In this document: piece after piece, positions 53,260 through 64,000 of the stretch
How positions within the stretch are numbered: position 1 is the stretch's first letter
Layout of the letters: every line of letters begins with the position of its first letter
From: Phymatolithon calcareum
Taxonomy: Eukaryota > Rhodophyta > Florideophyceae > Hapalidiales
DNA length: 64,000 nt
Reading direction: 5' to 3'
Assembly (NCBI GenBank): GCA_977006965.1
Contig: OZ345358.1
Coordinates: 1,302,001-1,366,000, forward strand
Notes under the pieces: generated by a model
Seen by the model: only the letters and a program-made list of their open reading frames with translations
Told to the model about the DNA's origin: nothing
Database searches by the model: none
Made by a program: the position numbers and the translations under genes

Positions 53260-53976
53260 GGTCCGGCCGCGGACACGAGTGCGATCCGGGGAAGCAAACA
53301 CGCAGATTACAAAATTAATGTAATTCTCATCGTCTGGCCAGGTGTCTCCTTTCCAATGGCTACAGTGGTAGTTTTGTACCCCAGGGTACTTGCCGATCAG
53401 CTAGGTCAAGATACGGTCCGCATCGACAAAGCGAAATAAGATATCAAGAATCGCCGATTCTTAGAACCAGTAGTACTTCTCTGCTTTATGAGTATATGAC
53501 TTTGTGATTTTCCCGCAACCACGCGAGGCACTGAATCCCCTCAAGTGCTGCAGAGGACGCGTCCCGAACGGGCATGCAGAAGTCGGAGAAGTCACTCGGA
53601 GACAAATATGGCGAAACAGAACAGCTGCCGCCTGAATCAGCAGTCCGAACTTTCGCGCCAACTGGCTTCATTTTCTAAAACTGACTTATTGCACGTGACA
53701 GGAACGTCGGTGAGGAGGATACTGAAGAAGAAGCCCTCCTGTTCTACACATACACATCTAAAGGGTTTCTCAGATGCCCCCGAAATGGATTCATTTTGGG
53801 TACTAGCTAGCTTCTTCTTGCAAATACTGTCCCGCATACATACGAAGATATGGACAAGGCTTCCTCAGTTGTTCCCTAGCATTATGCATCTCACGAATTG
53901 GAGGCTATTATTTCCCGCCGTAGTCTGGCAGTTAGGATCCTGTACTTGAGGTGGAGTCTGTCAGTTCGTCCTCGAG

Positions 53977-54143
53977 CTACCGGCCCCAAAACTTGGCTGA
54001 CGTTTGCAGTACTTCGTTGACGGCATCGTGTACTTCTTGTGTCCACGGTGTTAAGTGAATTGCGTACTCCCAACGCGGCTGTATTAATGTCTTGTACATC
54101 TGCTGCAGACACACTAAGGCGACGTCATGTTTCTTCCTCTATC
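53977..54143 (-). pseudogene. Copy 2 of the LINE reverse transcriptase fragment
   Basis: Same as 18,189-18,355. Confidence 0.75.
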
Positions 54144-55156
54144 ATACCGGAACATGCGTTTCCAAGTGGAATCAATCAGTGCTCTCATGTGCTTTGGGCT
54201 TACGCTTGAGGCCTCTCTATCTCCGTGAAGACATCTTTCTATGCACATCTTTCGATCAGAACCTCTGACCTGAGGTCTATCTTATATTTTTGTTCAAATG
54301 TCCGCTCTGCTCTCCTCGTTCGCGGCAGTGTACTCTTCGAGCCTTAAACAAGGCAATTTTTGACTGCGTCATTTCTGATAGCCTGCCGATGTCTACATTT
54401 GTTTGTCGCAAAAGCCACTGGCAAAGGAAACTTCTTGAGGATTCTTTTTTTCGGGATTTGCGCACAGCCACGAACAGAAACTGGCGAATAAGAACTTTAG
54501 AGGCCTTTTTGAGTGGCACAGGTACACGTATTCATCCTGCCAACCTAAAGTTCTGCTCTCCACAGCAAGAAGTATCAAAAACGCAGTTAGATTAGCGCGG
54601 GTCGCCCTATTTGTTGTCTGCTGCATATGATAGACACGACAGACCAAAAAACAACCATATGTGACAACCCATGTGGAAAGGTGACTGACAAAATGAGTCA
54701 TACGACAGAAGGAGATGCAGAAGAGTTTGTTTTTTGTGGCGCCACACTTCAGAGCCATGGCTCTGAAGCCGCGTGGTTTTTGGTCCTGAAGCCAGCCGGG
54801 TTAAAGCGGCCGGTGTTAGAATCATCGTTCCGAATGGTCGATAAAAGTTAGCACAAAAACAAAGCCAGTGTTACAAAGCAAGTATCTCTTGGGCGGTAGA
54901 CACGTTGCTCTTTTCGTTTCCAGCACTTTTCCATCTCTTCTGTTTCGAAATCAATAGCTCCAATGAGCATGGATATTAAAATAAGGATCATGGTCTCCAG
55001 TCCAGCCGCCCCGAAAACGGCTGGAAAGAGAGCCAAACCGGCTGGACGTAGGACTTTCTCCTGAACCTCCCTCGGGCAACAAGCATAAGTAAGTGTTCCG
55101 ATTATGCACATGTATGTGTCGGCTTAGATAGATTGTGTGCAAAACAGATCCGTGCA

Positions 55157-55290
55157 GCTCTATTAATACCATCACCATGATCATCATGGTGATGCTATTA
55201 ATAGAGCCGCTCTGAGCGCACGTGCACCACGAATAATTACACACACCACCATCATGGTGGTGCGTGTAATTATTCGTGATGCACGTGCGC
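55157..55290. repeat. Copy 2 of the paired 51-bp and 75-bp palindromes
   Basis: Same as 19,369-19,419 and 19,428-19,502. Confidence 0.92.
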
Positions 55291-55455
55291 TTCTGATCCT
55301 TCGCGAAACTGATCTGACGTACTGCGTTCTCTTTCTTTCTTTATTTCGAGGCTTTTTGGAGGTACGCAAGGTGCACTCCACATCTACGGGGCCTCTAAGA
55401 TTCCCCCGACTTGGATATCATTTTTGGTACTCGCGTAACTGCTTCCCGCGAGACT

Positions 55456-55534
55456 CCTCTTGGCACTTGGAAAGTTGCCGCAAACGTCAGCAGATGCGTT
55501 GGTAACTTTTAACTAAAAATCTACCTTACTTCTT
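55456..55534 (+). mobile_element. Copy 2 of the 79-bp retroposon with its 14-bp target duplication
   Basis: Same as 19,668-19,746. Other family members recur at 49,013, 55,621, 56,507 and 59,236. Confidence 0.85.
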
Positions 55535-57072
55535 CTTCCCGCGAGACTGCGGACACACCATTAAATTAAACGGCGGCATCCGTGTGCCCTTTGCAGAACG
55601 AAATTCAATTCTCTCTCGTGACAGAAGAAGAAGAAAAAAATTTATTAGTGCTACCAACGCATCTGCTGACGCTTGGGGCAACACTTCTGGCGAGCAACGA
55701 GGACTCAATCGGAACCTAAAAGCTCTATAGTCAGCAAAACTCCAAAACCTGCATCTGGTCTTAGAGAACCCGGCGGTGATAATGACGATGCCATGTCGAT
55801 GGCCGGTATAGCGTGGTTCGGGGTCATCAGCACGTTGCCGCTATTGCGATCGTGTGTAGCCTCGTCGGCGCGCAATCTTTGCGGTGAAAATGATCAATTT
55901 ACTCCTGCTGTCTTGTCTTGTCCGCCTCTCCTCTCTCTCTCTCTCTCTGGGCGGAAACACATTTGTCTAAACGCACTCTAGCTCTTCAAACCCTAAAGGT
56001 CTCGAGTGAGTAGCATACGAACTCCTGCAATGACACGAACGCATGAAATGCAGATAAATCAATGTGACTAAGTAAAAGGGATTGGGATAGCTACTGTACT
56101 CTTGGCATTGAATGGGCTTGCCGTGGATAGACGATTCGATGGCGCTCGCAATGTACTGTACTGCATACGTGATGACCGCGCGGATCGCTTGACTCAATCA
56201 TGAATCATTGCTTCATAGTTCGGTTCTGATTTGATGCACATGAATTGTTGGAACAGGACAGTCGCAAGACGTCTTACATCGTCTGGACAACTTCGCCGTA
56301 AGAGAATCATGCATTCTCCAGGTCTTTCTCTCGTGACAGGATTCGAACCAGCTGCCTCACATTCCTTCCTGTATCATACCGAAATATGCGCACTGCTGTA
56401 GGAGGCAAGAACGCGCCTCAACAGTGCATCACTATACACGTGCATAGCCAGTTGAGAATTTGGCGACGTTCTTCCCATAACGCTGTAGTTGTTCGTATGG
56501 ACCGTGGAAGAAGAAGAAAGATGAGATTTTTATTTTAGTGTTAACAACACAGTCTGGACAGTAGATCAAATAAAGAACTACAGTAGATAGTGAACCCGAT
56601 CAACATCCAGAGCTATTAGGCAATTTAGTTGGATGGATGGATGGATTTCTGTTTTGTTGAAGCTCCCTTAGTCAATTATCATTGCACCTGAGAGACTTTT
56701 CGTTGCGCTACAATCCTTCGCTTACGTTTTCATCTGACACCTCTCGCTTCAAACCTCGAATCTCAATTTAGTTGGACAAACTTATAACCTGTTGGAGAAT
56801 ATATCAATACAATGAAAATATGTTTACTTCGAAGAACGCACAACGATGCATCTTCTATTTAGCTAACTCTTCGAAGATAACATTTTTTCGTCGTACAGAT
56901 TTAGCCTGGACATATTGAAGATATCAATGCATCCGCGGATGGACGGAGGAACCAGCATGTCAATTCCCTTCGGGTCATGTCTGTGTGTAAGAGGTGTGCC
57001 AGGGTATTGTTACAGTATTAATCGTTTCGGACAAGAATTTTTTGTTTCCGTTGACAAAAAATCACAGATAAC

Positions 57073-57491
57073 TAGGGATGGCCCTCCCGAAAGGGCCCCT
57101 CCCCGAAATGGGCCCTTTTTTACCTCAAAGAGGGGATTTTGCCCTCTCCCTCGCGCCAAGTAGAGGGCCCCTTTCGGGCTTATGATATTCTTACGACAAC
57201 GAAGTGCTTATGATATTAGAGTATGGACAGAATTGTACAGTATACAGAAACGTGGACGCAGCATTAGCTTCATGGCATGAGGGCTACGGATTCAGGACGA
57301 GAAATCAACCTGCCAGTGCTTCTGACGTATGATACTGATGTCTGATGAAACAATCCTCCCCAGTTTCGGGCTTTTCGGGGCCCGAAATCAGGTCTGTAAT
57401 GAGGGTCAAAGAGGGCCCCTCCCCTCTAGAGGGCCACTGATAGAGGGCAAGTACGGCCCTCCGGGCCAATGTTTCGGGAGAGCCATCCCTA
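57073..57491. mobile_element. Copy 2 of the GC-rich hAT MITE
   Basis: Same as 21,285-21,703, flanked by CAGATAAC. Confidence 0.95.
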
Positions 57492-57967
57492 CAGATAACC
57501 TAATTAGTTGTTGAAAATTTTAGATTTTTTCTACTCTCTTCTACAGATCATAATATGTAAATTTACCATGAGTGACAACTTCAGAAAATCGGTACCTTGT
57601 TAACCCGTTCCACTGAGCATCTTCATGGGGCTCTTGGAGGATCTAGAGTCAAAGCCGGTACCAGAACAAGATTCCGAGGCAATGCAGATCGTAAGATTGG
57701 ATTTGACCCACGCCAAAGTAAACCGGTACCTCGCCAGGGCAGCGAACGAAACCATTTCCAACACAAACATCAAGCAATACCGGAGAAGAAAGATCCTGGA
57801 AGCCACCACTTAAGTTGAAAAAACAATAAACACCCTATACCGCACACCAAGACAACAATTCCGTTGCATTTGTGTTTCAGGGCAAGGAGAAATATAACAC
57901 TGGCCATAAAATGGTCATCTGGAACATTCCCGCCCATGATCACCTCGGAGCTCTATGAACTTATAGG

Positions 57968-58909
57968 TAGGGGTGGCACCAATTTCACTGATACGTATTG
58001 GTCTTCGCTCGGCAATAGATCAGTTTTACTGGTCTACTTTCTTGTAACGAAATGTTTATTGCAATCGAGCTACGCCTTGTAATAACAACAGCAATAAGAG
58101 GCGATCCTACAATAAGAGAAACAATATCTGTAGTACAAAGCCTCGGGATCAGGGTGCTCTTCGTTTTCCTGCAACGCTTGATGGACTCTATCAGATTTCC
58201 CTTTGCCATAGCCAATTTGACAGACTGATCGTTCCAATATGCCTGATTCACTTTGAGAAAGATTATGGACTCAAAAACGATAGACGTCGTGTCTTTGCGA
58301 CTGTCAGTCAAATGTTTTGGCGATAGACCATAAACGTTCAACCTCGGCAACAGATCCGACTATAAAGTCACATCCCATGTACTGCGATTGAATCTCTGTA
58401 GATTCCTTGCGTTTCTTAATCAAATGATCAGCCATAGTCAGTGATGCAGCTGATGCACTTTCAGTAGGCGATCCATTATCTTCAGCACACAGCAGGCTTT
58501 CACAGGCAGTTTTCTCTTCTTGTATGATCTCTACTTATGTAATTATGGCTCCTCCGCAATAAAGAAAGAAAGAAATTATGGCTCCGCTATGAGAGATAGA
58601 TGCGATGGAATACCCTTAGCACAAAACGTGGATCAGCTACTGTAGTAAGTATTAAGAGTTGCGGAAACTCCTACTAGCGTGGACCTCTGTCGACTTCGTG
58701 GCACCAGTAGGGTTTCACCTTAGTAAGGTGACCTTACGGTGCCATGCAGCTCCATTGTCATCTCTGCATTCAGGAATATGAGTACGCAATGACTGCAGTA
58801 AGGCGCTGCGTCACAAGAATGACTGCAGTATGGAACTTTGTTGCACTAGAGCTGTTATTGCAGTTTATTGAAACTTGCTGCAATAACAGTAGAATTGGTG
58901 CCACCCCTA
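57968..58909 (-). mobile_element. Copy 2 of hAT-type element 2
   Basis: Same as 22,180-23,121, inserted in fragment B (57,864-57,967 and 58,910-58,985). Confidence 0.85.
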
Positions 58910-60642
58910 CTTACAGATCAATGTGGAAAAGATGGTATCGAAGATATCAAGACACGCCTCTCGGAAGACGAGCTATCATCCTAAGCAAGTGCCTGCACAA
59001 GAAGAGCACTTGACAAAGACCTTGCCGTGTTTCACGCGGCCAAGGCTGCGTCCGAAACATGAAATCATCCGGCCCACTCCCCGCCGACTATGCGCGACCC
59101 AGTATACTGGAACATGTGTCCCATCGAGGCCCAATTATGGGTCAGAGGTAGGTTTCTGTATTTCACCACATCGAGTCGCACCCGACCCTGCAAACGTTCA
59201 ACTAAGAAAGACCCTGTCCGTGGCCACATGGCCTTCGCAAAATTGCTCCAAGCGTCTGCAGATGCGTTGGTAACTTTAAATGAATATTCTCTCTTCTTCT
59301 TCCACGTTGTTCCGCAGAAATGCATCATTCCAAATTATCGCCTGAGCGCAGATGGCCAGAGGAACGGGCAAAGAAGTCTTCGCCAAAGTGGAGATATTTA
59401 GTAACGCATCGCTCGATAAGGTATAATATTATACCTTGTTGAGTGAGGCGAAATTAGACCAGCTCATTGTCACTGCTCTTTATTAAACTACCTTAAAAAG
59501 CCAGTCGCACGCTGCAGATGCCATCTACAAATAGGCACCCGCTCCGCCGTCCGAGTAGTCAAGGTCCTTCGATAGGCCAGCTCAGTGTGAGCCTCGTGAG
59601 ACACCAACATTTCTTGTGCACCGAATTGTGCTCCGTACCGACATTAATCCAAAGGCGAAAACGGCCGCGAGTCCAGCGAATGCTGAGTTAAGCACATACT
59701 GAATGGCGGATCCGTCCTGCATTACTACGTCGGCACATGGTGCGGAGCAGACCTAGGGCACATTCAAAAAGATCCCGCTCGGCTTGGCACCATACGGTGC
59801 AATCACGTCTATGTAAGCATACTTTCGCACGCTTCTTCACATACTGTAAGTTACTTGGAAACTTTTTGTCTCTGGATGGAACGATTTTCTGGCGCGCCAA
59901 TACGGGCCATTGAACTGCAGTTCCGTGATAATCGCGCAAGACAGAAGCGCTGCGCACATGCACAACGAGACCTATAACCGGCTGGTCGCGGTACCCTAGA
60001 CAGTCACACGACAGCAACAGGGTACTACCCTACTCTTCCCAGTTTGCGCGAGACCGAGGCACGTATTGTGCACGCTTCGAAAAAGAGCACGTAATCATCC
60101 AGGCCGATTGCACTGATATGCCGTGAAAAAAAAAAAAACTACGGCATACAGCCAAGAAATTGCTTTGGCGGTTTATACAAAACATCAAAATCGAAACGTT
60201 TGAGTGTTAAGCTATAAAGTAGCGGGCAAAGTTCGCACCGACCAAGACGAAGCGCAACCAAATAAGGTCGCGCTCGTTAATATCCGTCAAGTAGAAGCTG
60301 TGTTTCAAAAATGATCCAATTCTGAAGAAGAGACACAACTGGCCTCGATTCAAGCCCTCTTTTCTAGCCCGTCTTGTGAAAAGAACGCTTGAATTGTTAC
60401 TGTAGTACTTCATAATTCCAATCGAAAAATCAAGCTCCCCTCATTTGGGCGATTTGCAGTTTACAAAGGCGCTTTCTGGCAGGGAGAGACATTTCGGTTG
60501 CAGTTTTGCTTGTGTTTCACACGACGATATCTTGTGTCGTGGCGACACATGAGTTGCGGTTTCTGGCTGCATATAATAATTTGGCGGTATATAAATGACG
60601 AATAGCCACCCTCAATAATACAGTTCATATGAGAAGCACAGA

Positions 60643-60858
60643 ATGTTGGCAGTGAAATGGTACTTCGGACGCTTCCCTCCACGGAAACCCTCTTCCTATG
60701 TGGAACAATTCGGCGAGGTTGCTGAGAAGAGCCTTGAGACCCTGCAGCGCAATCTCACACGACCGCAACTCAACGGAGAGACTGAGGGCGAGACAATGCA
60801 GGCGATGGACAGACTATTAGAATTAGAGAAAATAATGACGGAAGAAATGATAGTGTGA
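60643..60858 (+). pseudogene. Copy 2 of gene fragment C
   Basis: Same as 24,855-25,070; the bracketing 21-base direct repeats are at 60,596 and 60,982. Confidence 0.45.
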
Positions 60859-61022
60859 TGCGATATTTTTAGACAATGCGAAAGTAGCACATGGGAAGCT
60901 ACTCTGGTGTCGGCGACTCTGGCGTTGAGGGCTTCTAAAATAAAAACTTACATTTTCCCCCCCATATGATTGGCATTCTTTTGACGAATAGCCGCCCTCA
61001 ATGAGATTAATTTACCACAGAC

Positions 61023-61135
61023 GTCCTCGTGGAAAAAAACTGCAGTGTTTTTCCACGAGGACAATTCCTCATGAAACAACTTTGTTGCCATCATGGCATG
61101 GCAACAAAGTTTCCAAGTTATGATATCTTGGAAAC
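61023..61135. repeat. Copy 2 of the three stem-loops
   Basis: Same as 25,235-25,347. Confidence 0.92.
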
Positions 61136-61237
61136 TATTATTGTTGCTATGACGCATGATGCCATCGGCCGTCAACAACTTATCTGCTTATCGTCCAGTT
61201 TGATTTCCTACACATTTGTTAGGTGACATCAGCCGAA

Positions 61238-62932
61238 ATGCTGTTTCAAAACCTTTTTCCATTTAAAGCAGCTCCGATCTTCGTCAGATGCGATGGCAAT
61301 TGCTATCCTAAGTTTCAGGCTCTCTGCTCTATCATCTGCGACCCAGCTGTCGCTGGTATGCCTAAGTCGGTTGTTTCAAGGCACTTTACCTCTCGATTTC
61401 GACGTTCACGTAGAGAAAATCTGCCGATTTCAATCTCGATTTTGTCACTATTAGCTCTCTTTGTCCTTGTAACTGTCTTGACGCACGATACTCGAAGTGA
61501 GTCATTGTCCACCACCGCAAGACAAGGAGTGCCATCATTTCTTCTACCGACTTCCGTCCGCGCCGCCGGCTACAGTGCAAACTTTTGTGAGGGCACAACG
61601 CCAACAAACTTCCTACGATCCACCAATCGCGCCTGGCTAGCTTTCCTGCTCCCAGCCATAGTCTTCACATTTATCGGACTCGCCCTAGTCACCGACGACT
61701 ATTTTGTACCATCGCTAGAGCGAATCTGTGATTGTCTCTACCTCAGCCCTGATGTTGCTGGAGCTACCTTCATGGCCGCCGGGTCAAGTGCACCGGAGCT
61801 GTTCACTAGTATGCTGTCCGTGTTTTTCACAGAAGATGATGTTGGCATAGGTACTATCGTCGGCAGCGCTGTGTTCAACATACTAATCATCATCGGGCTC
61901 TCTGCCATACTCGCCAAACGAACTCTAAGATTGGACTTTCGCCCGCTTCTCAGGGATTCCTTTTTCTATATTGTAAGTGTCGTGGCATTGTTGGTATTTG
62001 TTCTCTTCTCAACCCGCGGGCGTGCTGACTGGTGGGAGGGGCTCATTCTGTTGGTCGGATACGCACTCTACATCCTGTTCATGAGTTTTGGTAATGCGCC
62101 CTACTTTGAGTACACAAAACAGTGGGCAAACCAAATGAATGTGGCTTCTTCCCAGGGAGACGTGGAATGCGGAATGTCATGTTTCAAGAAAAACACTGAA
62201 AGTAACAACTCTCCTAACGCAGACACTCAGAATACGGAGCAAGGAGAACCTGAGATGCTGGATGACAACCCTGAAGTCGAGGTACCACTAGAGGACGAAG
62301 AAAGCACGCCGAGCTTCTTCCTTGGAGTTGAGCTGCCGGTAACTACTCTCGGCTGGATAACATTACCGCTCGTATTCCCCTGGCAATTCCTGTTTCGGTG
62401 GACAATATTCAAGTGCGACACAAATAAGACAAAGAAGCGGTGGCCTCTGACGTTTGCCACTTCCATTGTATGGATCATGGCTATATCATATGGAATGGTC
62501 GAGGCGGCGCGTCTTGCTGGCTGCTTCATCGGAATTCCATCGTCGGTCATGGGTCTCACAATTCTCGCCGCAGGTACCAGCGTACCGGATGCTCTTGCAA
62601 GCGTTTCCGTGGCGAGGGCTGGTTTCGGCGACATGGCCGTCAGCAACGCGATCGGCAGTAATGTCTTTGACATTCTAGTCGGTCTCGGTCTACCCTGGTT
62701 TATTGGTGGATTGGCCAAGAGGAAGGCACAGGCAATTACAGTGGATCCTGTTGGGCTCGTGGTTATACCAATCGTCATTCTTTTCGGCATAATCATTGCG
62801 CTCGTGTCGATGCTTGCCTTGCTCAAGTGGAAACTGACCAAAAAGGTTGGATTTGCCTTATTCACAATGTATGCAGCTTTTTTGACATACTCGCTTCTGG
62901 ATGTCTATGTACTCAAGATTGGTGGATCATAG
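61238..62932 (+). CDS. Copy 2 of the Na+/Ca2+ exchanger gene
   Basis: Same 564-residue frame as 25,450-27,144, followed by the same 10-G and 8-G runs. Confidence 0.94.
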   Translation: MLFQNLFPFKAAPIFVRCDGNCYPKFQALCSIICDPAVAGMPKSVVSRHFTSRFRRSRRENLPISISILSLLALFVLVTVLTHDTRSESLSTTARQGVPSFLLPTSVRAAGYSANFCEGTTPTNFLRSTNRAWLAFLLPAIVFTFIGLALVTDDYFVPSLERICDCLYLSPDVAGATFMAAGSSAPELFTSMLSVFFTEDDVGIGTIVGSAVFNILIIIGLSAILAKRTLRLDFRPLLRDSFFYIVSVVALLVFVLFSTRGRADWWEGLILLVGYALYILFMSFGNAPYFEYTKQWANQMNVASSQGDVECGMSCFKKNTESNNSPNADTQNTEQGEPEMLDDNPEVEVPLEDEESTPSFFLGVELPVTTLGWITLPLVFPWQFLFRWTIFKCDTNKTKKRWPLTFATSIVWIMAISYGMVEAARLAGCFIGIPSSVMGLTILAAGTSVPDALASVSVARAGFGDMAVSNAIGSNVFDILVGLGLPWFIGGLAKRKAQAITVDPVGLVVIPIVILFGIIIALVSMLALLKWKLTKKVGFALFTMYAAFLTYSLLDVYVLKIGGS

Positions 62933-63466
62933 CAGAGGTGACGGGGGGGGGGTGGAGGGGGGGGTCCATGTCAGGGGAAATTGTAATTTTTTTGATTTTA
63001 GAAGCCCCCAGCCCCAGATTCGCCGACAACAGCGCAGCTAACCGTTGTAACAATCGCCGCACTCGACGAGGTGTCCCGTACCTAAGTTCGTACCTTTTCG
63101 GGCATACGCGTTATTTTTGCGTCGGGTGCTGACAGGAGCTTAGGTGAATTGATCGACGCCGAAGAGCGCAATAATCAAGCGGTTAATGCTGACGGGCGCA
63201 AACCGCGCTCCGTGGGCTCAAGTAAGTGTCGGGCGAATTTTTGCGCGTGCGAGCATGCAGTACGCCACGCATGGCCAGCTCCAGGCGGCGACCGCGCATC
63301 TGCGCGTGCGTGGAGACCATGGCGGGCAACGGAATGGGCGCGACACAACATTGAGTTCTGCCTAGTATTAACTTTACAGTGTTAGAATTGTTACCTCATA
63401 AAGGCAGGCCTCTGGCGATCCCGGACTTCGGGTAGAGGCACATCGCGATTGTACGAGAATATCGCA

Positions 63467-63655
63467 TCACACTCTCATTCCTTCGGTCATTATAATATCT
63501 GATTTTAATAGTCTGTCCATCGCCTGCTTTGTTTCGTCCTCGGTCTTGCCGTTGAGTTGTGGTCGTGTGAGATTGTGTAGTAGAGTGTCAATGCTCTTCT
63601 CAGCGAACTCACCAGAGTATTCCACAGACGCAGAGGGGTTCAGTGGGGGGTCCAT
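63467..63655 (-). pseudogene. Copy 2 of gene fragment D
   Basis: Same as 27,679-27,867. Confidence 0.45.
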
Positions 63656-64000
63656 GTCTGTCTTCCACTCTTCAGCAGATGCAACTATTTGTGCTTGCTC
63701 TTCCTTCCTCTAGTATGTCTACTGTAACTTAGTGTATATAGTCTTTCGAGAACAACTTTTAATTGTACTTTTTACATGTAATGAACCCTATTATACTGCA
63801 GTCCATTCGTGGAAAGCTGGATGGCATTGCACAACATATCTTTGGATAACTTTAAGTAAGGACATTCCATTTTGTGTCCTGAAGACCTCTTTCGGGTTGC
63901 TTACGGTGTTCCTCGACCTCTATCGCTATTTCAATGTACTTTCTGATAATGTTGTACAAGTAGCTGTTCTAAGCATGACAAAATGATTTGTTGATGGATA

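Larger units (their letters stand above)
35789..64000. repeat. Copy 2 (partial, 28,212 bases) of the repeat unit
   Basis: This stretch repeats window positions 1-28,212. It ends at the window edge, so the second copy lacks the unit segment that holds the MRS2 gene (unit positions 28,213-35,788). The boundary at 35,788/35,789 has no inverted repeat, LTR or target duplication that I can see. It falls inside a decayed gag-like coding region that reads across it. Because the window start is arbitrary, the true joint could lie anywhere in the duplicated span. Confidence 0.97.

Noticed and set aside
1-64000. CRISPR array, plasmid replication or bacterial operon structure
   Set aside because: No regularly spaced short repeats, no replication protein, no co-directional gene runs; the intron and transposon types are eukaryotic.

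Overview
The window looks like nuclear DNA of a eukaryote, probably a TE-rich microbial or algal lineage. I cannot fix the clade; red alga or stramenopile are guesses from the mix of transposon families. The evidence is a 48-bp spliceosomal-type intron in a mitochondrial-type MRS2 magnesium channel gene, a chromodomain-bearing Ty3/gypsy element, hAT, Mutator-like and piggyBac-like DNA transposons, LINE relics, and no operons or bacterial gene spacing. Only three genes appear intact: a K+-dependent Na+/Ca2+ exchanger, an MRS2-type Mg2+ channel and a macro-domain-like protein.

The dominant large-scale fact is an exact period of 35,788 bases: positions 1-28,212 recur at 35,789-64,000. Every open frame, stop, frameshift and homopolymer run I compared is the same in both copies, including a 13-A run, a 10-G run and an 8-G run. 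The window is therefore 1.79 turns of one 35,788-base unit. This fits a circular or circularised record read past its origin, an assembly duplication, or a very recent tandem duplication. Only 28,213-35,788 is present once.

Layout of the unit: 1-860 is decayed Gag of a second LTR-type element whose zinc knuckle and protease lie at 34.2-35.4 kb, so it is continuous across the period boundary. 1,152-9,514 is a decayed piggyBac-like transposase (minus strand) split by a 6,074-bp chromovirus at 2,785-8,858 with 5-bp target duplications. 11.9-13.1 kb is a deleted Mutator-like element with terminal inverted repeats. 14.8-15.8 kb is a 959-bp hAT derivative with a perfect 8-bp target duplication. 16.4-17.5 kb holds the macro-like gene. 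18-21 kb contains LINE and SINE-like debris, long palindromes and short retroposon tails. 21.3-21.7 kb is a GC-rich 419-bp hAT-type MITE. 22.2-23.1 kb is a second hAT derivative inserted in a recurring gene fragment. 25.4-27.1 kb holds the exchanger gene. 28.8-32.3 kb has LINE relics on both sides of the MRS2 gene. 32.3-34.2 kb is unclassified.

The three intact genes share no visible pathway beyond two being cation transporters; they sit as single-gene islands in transposon debris. The most interesting unexplained structures are four related short protein fragments of unknown origin, a family of tiny (32-80 bp) retroposed tails ending in TTC repeats with target duplications, and a run of near-perfect palindromes of 20-84 bp.
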